The notes under the pieces were generated by a model. It worked only from the letters and a program-made list of their open reading frames with translations, made no database searches and was not told where the DNA came from. Source: SpSt-77 sp049972045 (lineage in GTDB: Bacteria > Chloroflexota > Anaerolineae > B4-G1 > DUEL01). From it: a stretch of 42,200 bases of DNA. The stretch's first letter is position 1. The number at the start of each line of letters is the position of its first letter. Shown piece after piece: positions 21,048 through 29,357 of the stretch. A program made the translations under genes and the position numbers. Location of the stretch: assembly GCA_049972045.1 (NCBI GenBank), contig JBMFKS010000014.1, positions 1 to 42,200 of the forward strand, written 5' to 3'.

Positions 21048-23540
21048 CGCTTCCTGCCGGCCCTCTTTCTCCTCTCCGCCGCCACCCTGGCCCTGGAAGT
21101 CAACCTTACCCGCCTCTTCTCCGTCGCCCAGTTCTACCACTTCGCTTTTATGACCGTCAGCCTGGCGCTGCTGGGCTTCGGCGCCAGCGGGACGTTCCTG
21201 AGCCTGGCCGGGGGACGGATTCGCCACCCGGAGCACGCCCTGGCGCTGCTGGCCTGGGGCTTTGCTCTCAGCGCTGTCGGCTCCTACGGGCTGACCCAGG
21301 CACTCCCCTTTGACTCCTTCCGCGTCGCGCGGAACCCCCGGCAGTGGGGCATTTTGGCCCTCCACTACGTAGCCCTCTCCCTCCCCTTCTTCTGCGCGGG
21401 GGCCGCGACGGGGCTGCTCCTTTCCCTCCAACGGGGCCGGGTAGGGCGGACCTACGCGGCCAATCTGACCGGCTCGGCTCTGGGATGTCTGCTGGCGGTC
21501 ACCCTCCCCTCCCATACCGGCGCCGAGGGCATGGTGCTCCTGGCGGCCGCGCTGGGCGGACTTTCCGCCCTGCTCTTCTCCCGCCCCGGCCGAATGGGCA
21601 CCCTCCTCCAACTGGGAGTGGCGGGCGGGCTGTTGCTGAGCGCTTTCCGGCCCCCGCCCGTCCTGGAAATCCGCCTTTCCCCCTACAAAGGCCTCTCCTA
21701 CGCCCTCCGGTACCCGGATAGTCGTCTTCTCTTTCGCGGCTGGAACGGCATCTCCCGGGTGGACGTGGTGGAATCCTCTCTCATCCGCAGTCTGCCTGGG
21801 CAGGGCATCGCCTGCCGGGGACAGCCGCCGCCCCAGCGGGCGCTCTTCGTGGACGGGGACGACCTCAGCCCCATCACCCATGTTGCCGACCCGGCGGAAC
21901 TGGCCCCGCTGACCGATTGTCTGCTGACCGCGCTGCCATACCGCCTGCGACCGGGGGCGCGGGCGCTGGTCCTGGAGCCGCGCGGCGGCTGGGACCTGTG
22001 GGTCGCGCTGGCAGAGGGGGCGCGGTCGGTGACGGCGGTGGAGCCGAACCCCCTGGTCGTCGCCGCCGTGCGCGCGCAGGGGGCCTGGGCGGGGAACCCC
22101 TACGACCGCCCCGGGGTCTCCCCGGTGATGGAGGACGGGCGGGCGTTCCTGGCCCGCGCGGGGCCGCAGTACGATGTCATCTTGATGGCCCTCCCGGCGC
22201 CGTATCACCCCGTCACCTCCGGCGCCTACAGTCTGGCGGAGAACTACCGCTACACGGTGGAGGGCTTCGTCGCCGCAATGCGCCGCCTGGCGGATGGCGG
22301 CCTGCTGGCAGCGGTCCGCTGGGCCCAGTCGCCGCCCTCGGAGGAGGTGCGGGCCTTCGCGCTGGCGGTGGAGGCGGTAGCGCGGACCGGCGGCGACCCA
22401 GCGCGCAGTCTGGTCGCCCTGCGCAGTTACAACCAGGTGCTCATCCTGGCCCGCCGGGGGCCGTTCACCCCGCCCGAACTGGCCGCGATCCGGGCCTTTG
22501 CCGCCGCCCGGTCCCTGGACCTGGTCTACGCCCCCGACATCCGCCCCGAGGAGGCCAACCGCTACAACGTGATGCCCACCCCGGAACACTATCTGGCTTT
22601 TGTCGGGCTGATGCGGGCGGAGGACCGGGCTCGCTGGCTGGCCGATTATCCCTTTGACGTCTCCCCGCCCACCGACGACCGCCCGTTCTTCGGCCATTTC
22701 TTCCGCTGGCGGCAGGTGCCGGAGGTGCTGGCGATGGCGGGCCACGTCTGGCAACCGTTCGGCGGGGCAGGCTATCTGGTGGTGCTGGCGCTGCTGGGGA
22801 TCGCTGTCGTCGCCGCGGCGGGCCTGATCCTCCTGCCGCTGGCGGGGCGGAAACCGAGACGGGGGCAACCGCGTAGGGGCAAGGCTTGCCCTTGCCCCAT
22901 CGGGCAACCGCGTAGGGGCAAGGCTTGCCCTTGCCCCATCGGGCAACCGCAAGGGCCACGCCCCGAGGGGTTGCCCCTCCAGTTGGCCCCCTTCGGCTTC
23001 CTGGGGCTGGCCTTTATGCTGGTGGAAATCCCGCTCCTGCAGCGGTTCATCCTGTTTCTGGGGCATCCGGCCTACGCGATGGCGGGGGTGCTGGGGGCAT
23101 TGCTGTTCTTTTCGGGACTGGGGAGCCTGCTCTCGGCGCGCGTCTCCCCGCGGCGGGCATTGAACGGGGTGGTGGGGGTGGTCGTTCTCTACGGCCTGGG
23201 GATGCCGCTGCTCTCCGGGCCGCTATTGGGGCTTCCTTTCTGGGCGCGCGCGGCAGTGGCGGCCCTGGGCCTGGCTCCCCTGGGCGTCACGATGGGGATG
23301 CCCTTCCCGCGCCTCCTGGAGGCCCTACAGGAACGGGCACCGGCGCTGGTGCCCTGGGCCTGGGGGGTCAACGGGGCGCTGTCGGTCGTCGCCTCCGTCC
23401 TGGCGGCCCTGATGGCCCTCTCCTGGGGCTTCCGGGCCGTGCTGCTGGCCGGAGCGGCAGCCTATCTGGGCGCGCGGCTCACTGCGGCCTGGGCGTGGGG
23501 GTCTCCTGCATCCGGCGCTGCTGAACCCCCGGCCCGGTGA
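21024..23540 (+). CDS. Membrane-embedded spermidine synthase-like protein
   Basis: About 838 aa. The N-terminal block has several membrane spans (LPALFLLSAATLALEVNLTRLF; the ALExNLTRLFS motif is usual for membrane-fused spermidine-synthase-like proteins). A cytoplasmic Rossmann-like domain follows (LVLEPRGGWDLWVALAEGA, SVTAVEPNPLVVAAVR, YDVILMALPAPYHPVTSGAY), then a C-terminal block of spans (LGLAFMLVEIPLLQRFILFL). The aminopropyl or methyl donor and acceptor are unknown. Starts at 20967, 21024 and 21045 are all in frame; the first overlaps the upstream gene and all lie in or near heptamer repeats, so the start is uncertain. A 13-residue tandem repeat interrupts a loop between spans (see 22863). 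The last 62 bases overlap the convergent methyltransferase gene. Confidence 0.8.
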   Translation: MRDTRDAMRFLPALFLLSAATLALEVNLTRLFSVAQFYHFAFMTVSLALLGFGASGTFLSLAGGRIRHPEHALALLAWGFALSAVGSYGLTQALPFDSFRVARNPRQWGILALHYVALSLPFFCAGAATGLLLSLQRGRVGRTYAANLTGSALGCLLAVTLPSHTGAEGMVLLAAALGGLSALLFSRPGRMGTLLQLGVAGGLLLSAFRPPPVLEIRLSPYKGLSYALRYPDSRLLFRGWNGISRVDVVESSLIRSLPGQGIACRGQPPPQRALFVDGDDLSPITHVADPAELAPLTDCLLTALPYRLRPGARALVLEPRGGWDLWVALAEGARSVTAVEPNPLVVAAVRAQGAWAGNPYDRPGVSPVMEDGRAFLARAGPQYDVILMALPAPYHPVTSGAYSLAENYRYTVEGFVAAMRRLADGGLLAAVRWAQSPPSEEVRAFALAVEAVARTGGDPARSLVALRSYNQVLILARRGPFTPPELAAIRAFAAARSLDLVYAPDIRPEEANRYNVMPTPEHYLAFVGLMRAEDRARWLADYPFDVSPPTDDRPFFGHFFRWRQVPEVLAMAGHVWQPFGGAGYLVVLALLGIAVVAAAGLILLPLAGRKPRRGQPRRGKACPCPIGQPRRGKACPCPIGQPQGPRPEGLPLQLAPFGFLGLAFMLVEIPLLQRFILFLGHPAYAMAGVLGALLFFSGLGSLLSARVSPRRALNGVVGVVVLYGLGMPLLSGPLLGLPFWARAAVAALGLAPLGVTMGMPFPRLLEALQERAPALVPWAWGVNGALSVVASVLAALMALSWGFRAVLLAGAAAYLGARLTAAWAWGSPASGAAEPPAR
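22863..22951 (+). repeat. In-frame 39-bp palindromic tandem repeat inside a CDS
   Basis: Two identical 39-base units (22863-22901, 22902-22940) plus an 11-base partial unit. Each contains a perfect stem, GGGGCAAG paired with CTTGCCCC. Because 39 is divisible by three, the host frame is kept and the units read GQPRRGKACPCPI twice. A short GC-word stretch (GGCCACGCCCCGAGGGG) follows. The encoded residues are unlike the hydrophobic protein around them. Confidence 0.92.
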
Positions 23541-24261
23541 GGGGGACGAAGGCCACGCCGCCGTAGTTGTAGGCCTTCAGTTCCCCGTCCGGCTGCTTGA
23601 CCAGTTTCCAGAGCACCTGATACCCGCCCGGCGGCCCCACCGGGATGACCATCCGCCCGCCCACGGCCAGTTGCTCCACCAGCGGCGGAGGGATATGGTC
23701 CGGCGCGGCGGTGACGATGATGGCGTCAAAGGGAGCGTACTCCGGCCAGCCATAGTAGCCGTCCCCCTGCTTGCAGGTGACCCGGTAGCCCAGTTGCTCC
23801 AGTCGCTCCTTCGCGCTGCGGGCCAGTTCGGGGATGATTTCAATGGAGTAGACCTCCACGCCGGGGATGGAGGCCAGGACAGCGGCCTGGTAGCCGGACC
23901 CGGTGCCCACTTCCAGTACCCGGTCGCCGGGCTTCAGGTCCAGCAGTTCCGTCATCAGGGCGACGATGTAGGGCTGGGAGATGGTCTGGCCGAAGCCGAT
24001 GGGCAGCGGATAATCGCCGTAGGCATGGGGGCGCTCCTCCTCCGGCACGAAGAGGTGGCGGGGGACGGTGCGCATGGCTTCCAGTACCCGTTCGTCCCGG
24101 ATCCCCCGGGCCTGAATCGTCTCAATCACCATTCGCTCCCTCATCTGGGCATAGCGGGCGTCGTCCACCGGCGCGACCGTCGGCGACGGGGCGGGCGTAC
24201 CCACCGGCCGACACGCGGTGAGCAATAGAGAGCCAAGGATGATCGCCGCGATAGGCTTCAC
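23479..24261 (-). CDS. Protein-L-isoaspartate O-methyltransferase with lipoprotein signal
   Basis: A PCMT-family SAM-dependent methyltransferase that would repair isoaspartyl residues. Family signatures: VPRHLFVPEEERPHAYGDYP, LPIGFGQTISQPYIVALMTE, SAM motif I DRVLEVGTGSGYQAAVLA, VYSIEIIPELA, and FDAIIVTAAPDHIPPPLVEQ with LAVGGRMVIPVG. Unusually, the N-terminus is a clear lipoprotein signal: VKPIAAIILGSLLLTACRP with lipobox LLTAC, then a Pro/Thr linker. That predicts an outer-surface, lipid-anchored enzyme, where SAM would normally be scarce. The GTG at 24261 is chosen; the frame continues to 24354 but into a mobile-element copy (24291-24440). The 3' end overlaps the convergent spermidine-synthase-like gene by 62 bases. 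Confidence 0.87.
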   Translation of the reverse strand: MKPIAAIILGSLLLTACRPVGTPAPSPTVAPVDDARYAQMRERMVIETIQARGIRDERVLEAMRTVPRHLFVPEEERPHAYGDYPLPIGFGQTISQPYIVALMTELLDLKPGDRVLEVGTGSGYQAAVLASIPGVEVYSIEIIPELARSAKERLEQLGYRVTCKQGDGYYGWPEYAPFDAIIVTAAPDHIPPPLVEQLAVGGRMVIPVGPPGGYQVLWKLVKQPDGELKAYNYGGVAFVPLTGPGVQQRRMQETPTPRPQ

Positions 24262-24290
24262 CTTTACCCTGAACGCAACAGAGTAGTGGT

Positions 24291-24440
24291 TTGTCAACAG
24301 CATTTTTGTGGGTCTTTGCGCCCTCCAAGGTCGGCCATTCGGCCCGTAGGGCAACTGTTCACCGTTGCCCTACTTGTGGCCTGCATGGGCCCCTGGCCGC
24401 GTCGGCCATGCGGACCCCCCAAGTACGGTTGGGCATCATC
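24291..24440 (-). repeat. ~130-bp TTGTCAA element, copy A (diverged right end)
   Basis: Starts with TTGTCAACAGCATTTTTGTG and shares with copies B and C the phrase TGGGTCTTTGCG, the central hairpin GTAGGGCAACTG...GTTGCCCTAC and TTGTGGCCTGCATGGGCCC. The far end has decayed. Its TTGTCAA end lies about 30 bases upstream of the methyltransferase start and reads outward as TTGACAA. From there to the NERD-like gene end (24555) I see nothing else. Confidence 0.8.
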
Positions 24441-24554
24441 CGGTATCTGTCGGATGACGAAATGGACAAAGGCTTTGGCCAAAGAATCCCTTTCTCCGGT
24501 TTCAGCCTGTCCACCCGCCTTGGTACGTTTGCCGCAGTTCCTGAGAGATTTGTT

Positions 24555-25265
24555 TCATTCCTCTTTCTCGCCTCCCGGCAGGGCCTCTTCCAGTTGCCGC
24601 CGCACCGCGGCAGGCATGGCCTTGGCCGCCCCGGGCCCCCGCAGCCAGTCCTTGAACTTGCGCGCCAGCAAGGTGGGGACCGGCGGGTCCTTGATCTCCA
24701 GTTTCACGTCCGGATGGGTGAACAGGACCACCCCCCGCAGCGGGACCGAAACGTCGGGCAGAATCTTGCCCAGATAGCGGGCCATCCGCCGCAGTTCGTA
24801 CTCCACATCCGCCTCCGGCACCCCCAGCCCCTCCTGCCCGGCCAGCGAGCGCAGAAACTTGAACCGTTGTCGCCACTTCCAGCGGCCGTTCTCATAGGTG
24901 ACCTCGCCGGGGATGGAGCGGACCACCAGCACCGTCAGGCCGTCCGGCCCCAGGAGGACGTGGGGGGAGGGGAGGACATGCTGGTAGAGGGTGTACCGTT
25001 TATCCAGCCCCTTCAGCGCCTCCCGGACGCTCCGATAGTGGGCGCGCGGCCCCTCAAACCGTTCGGCATAGTAGCCGCCGACGATGGAAAGCCCCACACC
25101 GATCATCAGCGCCAGCCACATCCCCAGCGGAATGAGGGCCGACTCGCGTGTCCAGAAGATGGACAGGATGAACGAGACCAGCAGGACCAGGAGTCCGGCG
25201 ATGCTGGCGTAGCGCCCGATGAAGGCGCGTCGGCGGATGTATTTCTCGTTGGCGATGAGGCGCAT
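24555..25265 (-). CDS. Membrane protein with NERD-like (nuclease-related) domain
   Basis: About 236 aa. Two membrane spans lie near the N-terminus (about 18-40 and 46-66, GLLVLLVSFILSIFW and MWLALMIGVGLSIVGGYY). The cytoplasmic remainder resembles a NERD domain: ALKGLDKRYTLYQHVLPSPH, LLGPDGLTVLVVRSIPGEV and LRGVVLFTHPDVKLEIKD, in the positions where NERD proteins have GP.G.fvi..K...G and v.pvvvf.....l. The usual catalytic Lys is not obvious, since VVRSIPGE replaces the common vK.f.G, so it may be inactive. The ATG at 25265 has AAGGGGG upstream; a TTG precedes it. It lies upstream of the methyltransferase on the same strand but 290 bases away. The role is unknown. Confidence 0.6.
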   Translation of the reverse strand: MRLIANEKYIRRRAFIGRYASIAGLLVLLVSFILSIFWTRESALIPLGMWLALMIGVGLSIVGGYYAERFEGPRAHYRSVREALKGLDKRYTLYQHVLPSPHVLLGPDGLTVLVVRSIPGEVTYENGRWKWRQRFKFLRSLAGQEGLGVPEADVEYELRRMARYLGKILPDVSVPLRGVVLFTHPDVKLEIKDPPVPTLLARKFKDWLRGPGAAKAMPAAVRRQLEEALPGGEKEE

Positions 25266-25289
25266 CAATCCCCCTTATCAGTTTTGTTC

Positions 25290-25315
25290 AACCACGAAGA
25301 CACAAAGGCACGAAG
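25290..25315. repeat. ACGAAGACACAAAGG-type repeat
   Basis: A CACGAAGACACAAAGGCACGAAG unit related to the inner part of the uvrA-flanking repeats and, in opposite orientation, to 30602-30634. It lies between the fabF stop and the NERD-like gene start. Confidence 0.7.
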
Positions 25316-25346
25316 CGGCAGCGAAGCCGCTGCAACGATGGGTTCG

Positions 25347-26585
25347 TTATTCTTCCCAGGCGCGGAGCACCAGGCAGGCGTTCTGCCCGCCCAGCCCGAA
25401 CGAGTTGGAAAGCACCACCCGAACGTCGGCCCGGCGCGCCTGCCCGGGGACGTAATCCAGGTCGCACTCCGGGTCCGGCTCCTCCAGGTTAACCGTCGGA
25501 TGGATGATCTGGTCCCGGAGCGTCATCACGCAGGCCACCGCCTCTATGGCCCCCGCCCCGCCCATCGCGTGGCCGATCATCGACTTGGTGGCGCTGACCG
25601 GGACCCGGTAAGCATGAGAGCCGAAGACCCCCTTAATGGCCCGCGTCTCCACGACGTCGTTGAGGGGGGTCGCCGTGCCGTGGGCGTTGATGTAGTCCAC
25701 TTCCTCCGGCCGTACTCCCGCATCCTGGAGCGCCCAGCGCATTGCCCGCATCGCCCCCTGCCCCTCCGGGTCCGGCTGGGCCACATGGAACCCTTCTGAG
25801 GACGAGGACCACCCCGCCACCTCCGCCAGAATGGGCGCGCCGCGCGCTCGCGCGTGCTCCAGGTTTTCCAGGACCAGGATGCCCGCCCCTTCTGCCAGGA
25901 CAAATCCGTCCCGCTGCGCGTCAAAGGGGCGGCTGGCCCGCTGGGGCTCCTCGTTGCGGGTGGAGATGGCCCGCATGGCCGCGAAGCCCGCAATGGCGAC
26001 CTCATGGATGAACCCCTCCACCCCTCCGGCAATGACCACATCGGCCGCGCCGCGCCGGATGACTTCTGCCCCTTCCCCCACCGCCTGGGTCCCGGCTGCG
26101 CAGGCGGTGACAACGGTTAAGGTTGGCCCCAGCGCCTGCGCCCACTCGCTGATATGGTGAGCCGGCATGTTCGGCAACGAGGCGGTGATCCCGAACGGGC
26201 TGACCCGCTCCCACCCCCGCTCCCAGAGGATTCGCGCCTGGGCAAAGGCCCACTCCAACCCACCGATGCCGGTGCCGATGACCACCCCGGCCCGTTCTCC
26301 CAGCGGCGGCGAGAGTTGGGCCATCGCCAGCGCTTCCTGCGCTGCGGCCAGGGCCAGTTGTGAGGCGCGGGATACCCGTCGCGCTTCTTTGAAGGGCATA
26401 TAGCGGGCCGGGTCAAACCCCTTCACCTCTCCGGCGATGCGCACCGGCAGGTGAGAGGGATCAAACTGGGTGATGGGGCCGATGCCAGAGCGGCCCGCCA
26501 GCAATCCCTGCCAGGTCTCCTCGGCAGTCAGTCCCAGCGGAGTGACCGCGCCCACACCGGTGACGACAACGCGGGGACGGCTCAT
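25347..26585 (-). CDS. fabF: Beta-ketoacyl-ACP synthase II
   Basis: Condenses malonyl-ACP with acyl-ACP in fatty acid elongation (type II FAS). A 412-aa thiolase-fold enzyme with the Cys-His-His triad: Cys162 in TVVTACAAGTQAVGEG, His302 in YINAHGTATPLND and His339 in SMIGHAMGGAGAIEAV. It starts MSRPRVVVTGVGAVTPLG and ends SFGLGGQNACLVLRAW, both standard. The ATG at 26585 overlaps the plsX stop (ATGA), so translation is coupled. acpP, fabD and fabG are not in the window. Confidence 0.96.
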   Translation of the reverse strand: MSRPRVVVTGVGAVTPLGLTAEETWQGLLAGRSGIGPITQFDPSHLPVRIAGEVKGFDPARYMPFKEARRVSRASQLALAAAQEALAMAQLSPPLGERAGVVIGTGIGGLEWAFAQARILWERGWERVSPFGITASLPNMPAHHISEWAQALGPTLTVVTACAAGTQAVGEGAEVIRRGAADVVIAGGVEGFIHEVAIAGFAAMRAISTRNEEPQRASRPFDAQRDGFVLAEGAGILVLENLEHARARGAPILAEVAGWSSSSEGFHVAQPDPEGQGAMRAMRWALQDAGVRPEEVDYINAHGTATPLNDVVETRAIKGVFGSHAYRVPVSATKSMIGHAMGGAGAIEAVACVMTLRDQIIHPTVNLEEPDPECDLDYVPGQARRADVRVVLSNSFGLGGQNACLVLRAWEE

Positions 26586-27631
26586 TCGTCCTCCCCTTCG
26601 GAGACAGCCTGTGCGGCCCCTGCGCGCACCGCCTCCAGGACGCGGCCCTGGATAGCCCGCCGGGCCTGCCCAATAGCGTTCTTCACCGCTTTGGCGTTGG
26701 AGCGCCCGTGCCCAATGACCACCACCCCGTCCACCCCCATCAGCAGCGCGCCGCCGTACTCGGCGTAGTCCAACCGCTTCGCCACCCGCCGCAGGGAGGG
26801 CAACAGCAGCGCCAGCCCGGGCAACATCGCCACCAACCCCGGCAGCAGCAGTGCCAGCGCAACCTTGTTCAGCGGGCCCCCGGTCAACTCCCGCCGCAGG
26901 AAACGGAAGAGGAACGACGCGATGGCCTCCGTCGTCTTCAACATCACGTTGCCGGTGAAGCCGTCGGTGAGGACCACGTCGGCGGCACCTCGGGTGACCT
27001 CTTTCGGCTCCACGTTGCCCACGAAGTTGAGGCCGCTCCGGGCCAGCAGGGCGTACGTATCCCGCACCAGCATGTTCCCCTTATCCGGTTCCTCGCCGTT
27101 GGAGACCAGCCCTACCCGGGGATGGGAGATGCCCCAGACCTGCTCCACGTAGGCAACGCCCATGCGGGCGAACTGGAGAAGATATTCCGGCTTGCAGTCG
27201 GCGGTGGCCCCGTTATCCAGCAGGAGGACGGGGTTGGGGGCCACGGGGTAAATGGTCGCCAGGGCAGGCCGTTTGATGCCGCGAATGCGGCCCAGGTCAA
27301 AGATGGCGGAGGCCAGGACGGCGGCGGTGTTCCCGGCGGAGACAAAGGCGTCGGCCTGGCCATCCCGCACCATCCGCATTCCGACGCGGATGGAAGAATC
27401 CCGCTTCCGCTTCACGGCATCGGTATGCTCGTGCATCTCTATCACTTCGGGGGCGTGGACGACGGTGATGGGGAGACCCGCGACGTTGTGCTTTGCCAGT
27501 TCGGCCCGCACCACCTCTTCGGGGCCGACCAGGATGATTTCGTCGCCCCATTCCCGCGCGGCCATCACCCCCCCGGCAACGTCCGGCACCGGCCGGCCGT
27601 CGGAGCCCATCGCGTCCAGAACGATGCGCAT
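26582..27631 (-). CDS. plsX: Phosphate acyltransferase PlsX
   Basis: Makes acyl-phosphate from acyl-ACP, the donor for PlsY in phospholipid synthesis; a peripheral membrane enzyme. 349 aa with family signatures MRIVLDAMGSDGRPVPDVAG, VHAPEVIEMHEHTDAVKRKR, DAFVSAGNTAAVLASAI, LLDNGATADCKPEYLLQFA, VGLVSNGEEPDKGN and VVLTDGFTGNVMLKTTE. The frame is open to 27679, but the ATG at 27631 has AAGGAGG upstream and matches the usual start. It overlaps fabF by four bases, forming a lipid operon. A hairpin and a mobile-element copy lie in the upstream region. Confidence 0.96.
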   Translation of the reverse strand: MRIVLDAMGSDGRPVPDVAGGVMAAREWGDEIILVGPEEVVRAELAKHNVAGLPITVVHAPEVIEMHEHTDAVKRKRDSSIRVGMRMVRDGQADAFVSAGNTAAVLASAIFDLGRIRGIKRPALATIYPVAPNPVLLLDNGATADCKPEYLLQFARMGVAYVEQVWGISHPRVGLVSNGEEPDKGNMLVRDTYALLARSGLNFVGNVEPKEVTRGAADVVLTDGFTGNVMLKTTEAIASFLFRFLRRELTGGPLNKVALALLLPGLVAMLPGLALLLPSLRRVAKRLDYAEYGGALLMGVDGVVVIGHGRSNAKAVKNAIGQARRAIQGRVLEAVRAGAAQAVSEGEDE

Positions 27632-27659
27632 ATTTTTCCTCCTTGCTCTCCCCGGCGGT

Positions 27660-27695
27660 GACGTGCCCGGCACTTCCAAAAGTGCCTGGCACGTC
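27660..27695. repeat. Palindrome upstream of plsX
   Basis: GACGTGCC-C-GGCACTT pairs with AAGTGCC-T-GGCACGTC around a four-base loop. It would sit in the plsX leader. There is no adjacent T-run in either direction. The GGCACTTCC core is shared with the pgpH terminator. Confidence 0.7.
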
Positions 27696-27734
27696 TATAA
27701 ATGACAGAACTTACGCACTGACCAATCTCGTGGT

Positions 27735-27864
27735 TTGTCAACAGCACTTTTGTGGGTCTTTGCGTCCTCCAGTAGGGCAACTGCTCGCAGTTGCCCTACG
27801 CCTTGTGGCCTGCATGGGCCCTGGCCGCGTCGGCAATTTGGACCCATAAGTATAAACTTGACAA
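27735..27864 (-). repeat. ~130-bp TTGTCAA element, copy B (most complete)
   Basis: Perfect 7-bp ends TTGTCAA and TTGACAA, extended by an imperfect inverted match (TTnTGGGTC inside each end). The centre is the hairpin GTAGGGCAACTG...CAGTTGCCCTAC. No coding capacity. It abuts the assembly gap. Confidence 0.85.
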
Positions 27865-27865
27865 C

Positions 27866-27960
27866 NNNNNNNNNNNNNNNNNNNNNNNNNNNNNNNNNNN
27901 NNNNNNNNNNNNNNNNNNNNNNNNNNNNNNNNNNNNNNNNNNNNNNNNNNNNNNNNNNNN
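27866..27960. other. Assembly gap (95 Ns)
   Basis: Unresolved bases directly after copy B. The sequence on the far side begins CTAACCACTCG, close to the sequence just outside the other end of these elements, and a TTACGCA...TGCGTAA inverted pair (27711, 27977) brackets the region. The gap probably hides a repeat. The reading frames across it are meaningless. Confidence 0.95.
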
Positions 27961-28015
27961 CTAACCACTCGTGAACTGCGTAAATTTTGTTAAATGATAC
28001 TTCCAAACGCGCTAT

Positions 28016-28044
28016 TTGACAAGTAGGGAAAGTCAACTTATACT
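28016..28044 (+). promoter_or_regulatory. Promoter for the L,D-transpeptidase gene
   Basis: A perfect TTGACA, 17 bases, then TATACT. The predicted start near 28051 leaves a 40-base leader before the ATG at 28092. It may also serve the following kinase gene. Confidence 0.75.
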
Positions 28045-28091
28045 TCAGAGAGCGCGGAGTTAGAGAGCATGGGATAGGGAAAAGCGGGGAG

Positions 28092-29312
28092 ATGAGAGGG
28101 AGACACACCGTTTTCTGTAGATGGCTTTTTCTATTGTTGTCATGCTTCTTCCTGCTGCCAGGGACGGCCGCGGCGCGGGAGATGCCTGCCCGCGCGGCGT
28201 CCGACCTCCTGGCAGAGGAGGATGCGGGCTTGCCTTCCCCCTCCATTCCCGGCACCGGGGTCAGCGATATTGTCTGTACACCGGGGCGGCTCTGGCGATG
28301 GCGATCGTCCTGCCCGGAATACGGCCCTGGCGCTACGTCCTACCGGGTCGCCCACATCCGTCTCCCCAATCCCCTCCCCCAACTACCGGTGGTGGAATTG
28401 AAGCCCGACCCCGAGGAGGAGGTGGTCCCATTCACCTACGCCTACGTCCGTCGTCTGCCGCTGGCCATTTACCGCCACCCGATGGAGGCCGCGCTGGGCC
28501 TGCCGCCGGTGCGGATTCTCTACTCAGGCGACCAGTGGGTCAGCGTGGTGGGCCGGGTGGAGTACGAGGGGCGGACCTGGATTCAGATCAACAAGGGGGA
28601 GTTCGTCCCCGCCGATGCGCTGGCGTTCGGGCGCCCTTCTCACTTCCAGGGGGTCTATCTGTCCGGGCAGCCCGAGTACCCCTTCGGCTGGATTAACCGC
28701 CCTGTGCGCCCCTCGCGCGTCCCCCAGGGGCCGGAAGACCCGTCCGCGCCGCTGTATCCGCGCTACCGGGTGGTCACCATCTATGCCCAGGAGTTCCGGG
28801 CGCCGGACGAACTCTGGTATCTCATCGGCCCCGACCAGTGGGTAGAGCAGAAGTACATCTCCAGAGTGACAGTGGACCCCCCGCCCCCCGGAGTGCCGCC
28901 CGGCGCGCGGTGGATAGAGGTAGACCTGTTTGAGCAGACGCTGGCGGCGTACGAGGGGGAGCGGATGGTCTATGCCACGCTGATCTCCAGTGGCCGACCG
29001 GGCTCCACCTGGACGCCGTCCGGGCTGTTTCGGATCTGGGGGAAGTTCCCCGCCGCCAAGATGAGCAACCCCGACGCGAAGGACGGAAGTCCCGCCTGGT
29101 ACTACCTGGAGGACGTGCCCTGGACGATGTATTTCCACGGGCCGTACGCGCTCCACGGCGCCTACTGGCACGATTCCTTCGGCTTTACCCGCAGTCACGG
29201 GTGTGTGAACCTGGCCCCCCGGGATGCCCGCTGGCTCTACGATTGGGCCGATGTGGGCACGCCGGTCTGGGTTCACTTCACGCCTCCTTTTCCTCCAGAA
29301 GGAGGCCGATAA
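28092..29312 (+). CDS. Secreted L,D-transpeptidase (YkuD domain)
   Basis: A 406-aa exported protein. The signal peptide is about residues 1-28 (CRWLFLLLSCFFLLPGTAAA). A middle region has two similar stretches of SH3-like character (IYRHPMEAALGLPPVRILYSGDQWVSVVGRVEY and YRVVTIYAQEFRAPDELWYLIGPDQWV), then a YkuD catalytic domain (about 270-405). The active site is TRSHGCVNLAPRDARWLYDW, with Cys371 and His369, preceded by YALHGAYWHDSFG. L,D-transpeptidases form 3-3 cross-links in peptidoglycan or attach proteins to it; the duplicated N-terminal region may bind the wall. It ends 45 bases before the histidine kinase, so a two-gene unit is plausible. Confidence 0.92.
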   Translation: MRGRHTVFCRWLFLLLSCFFLLPGTAAAREMPARAASDLLAEEDAGLPSPSIPGTGVSDIVCTPGRLWRWRSSCPEYGPGATSYRVAHIRLPNPLPQLPVVELKPDPEEEVVPFTYAYVRRLPLAIYRHPMEAALGLPPVRILYSGDQWVSVVGRVEYEGRTWIQINKGEFVPADALAFGRPSHFQGVYLSGQPEYPFGWINRPVRPSRVPQGPEDPSAPLYPRYRVVTIYAQEFRAPDELWYLIGPDQWVEQKYISRVTVDPPPPGVPPGARWIEVDLFEQTLAAYEGERMVYATLISSGRPGSTWTPSGLFRIWGKFPAAKMSNPDAKDGSPAWYYLEDVPWTMYFHGPYALHGAYWHDSFGFTRSHGCVNLAPRDARWLYDWADVGTPVWVHFTPPFPPEGGR

Positions 29313-29357
29313 TTCTGCAATGCTGCCGCAACGCTCCCTTCGGGCTGAGGAGGGCCC

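Noticed and set aside
20559..23066. Long minus-strand open frame (835 codons) opposite the spermidine-synthase-like gene
   Set aside because: Composition shadow; the plus strand shows clear membrane spans and Rossmann motifs.
27695..28255. Minus-strand frame spanning the N run
   Set aside because: It contains 95 unknown bases and crosses element B; it cannot be judged and overlaps a supported gene start.
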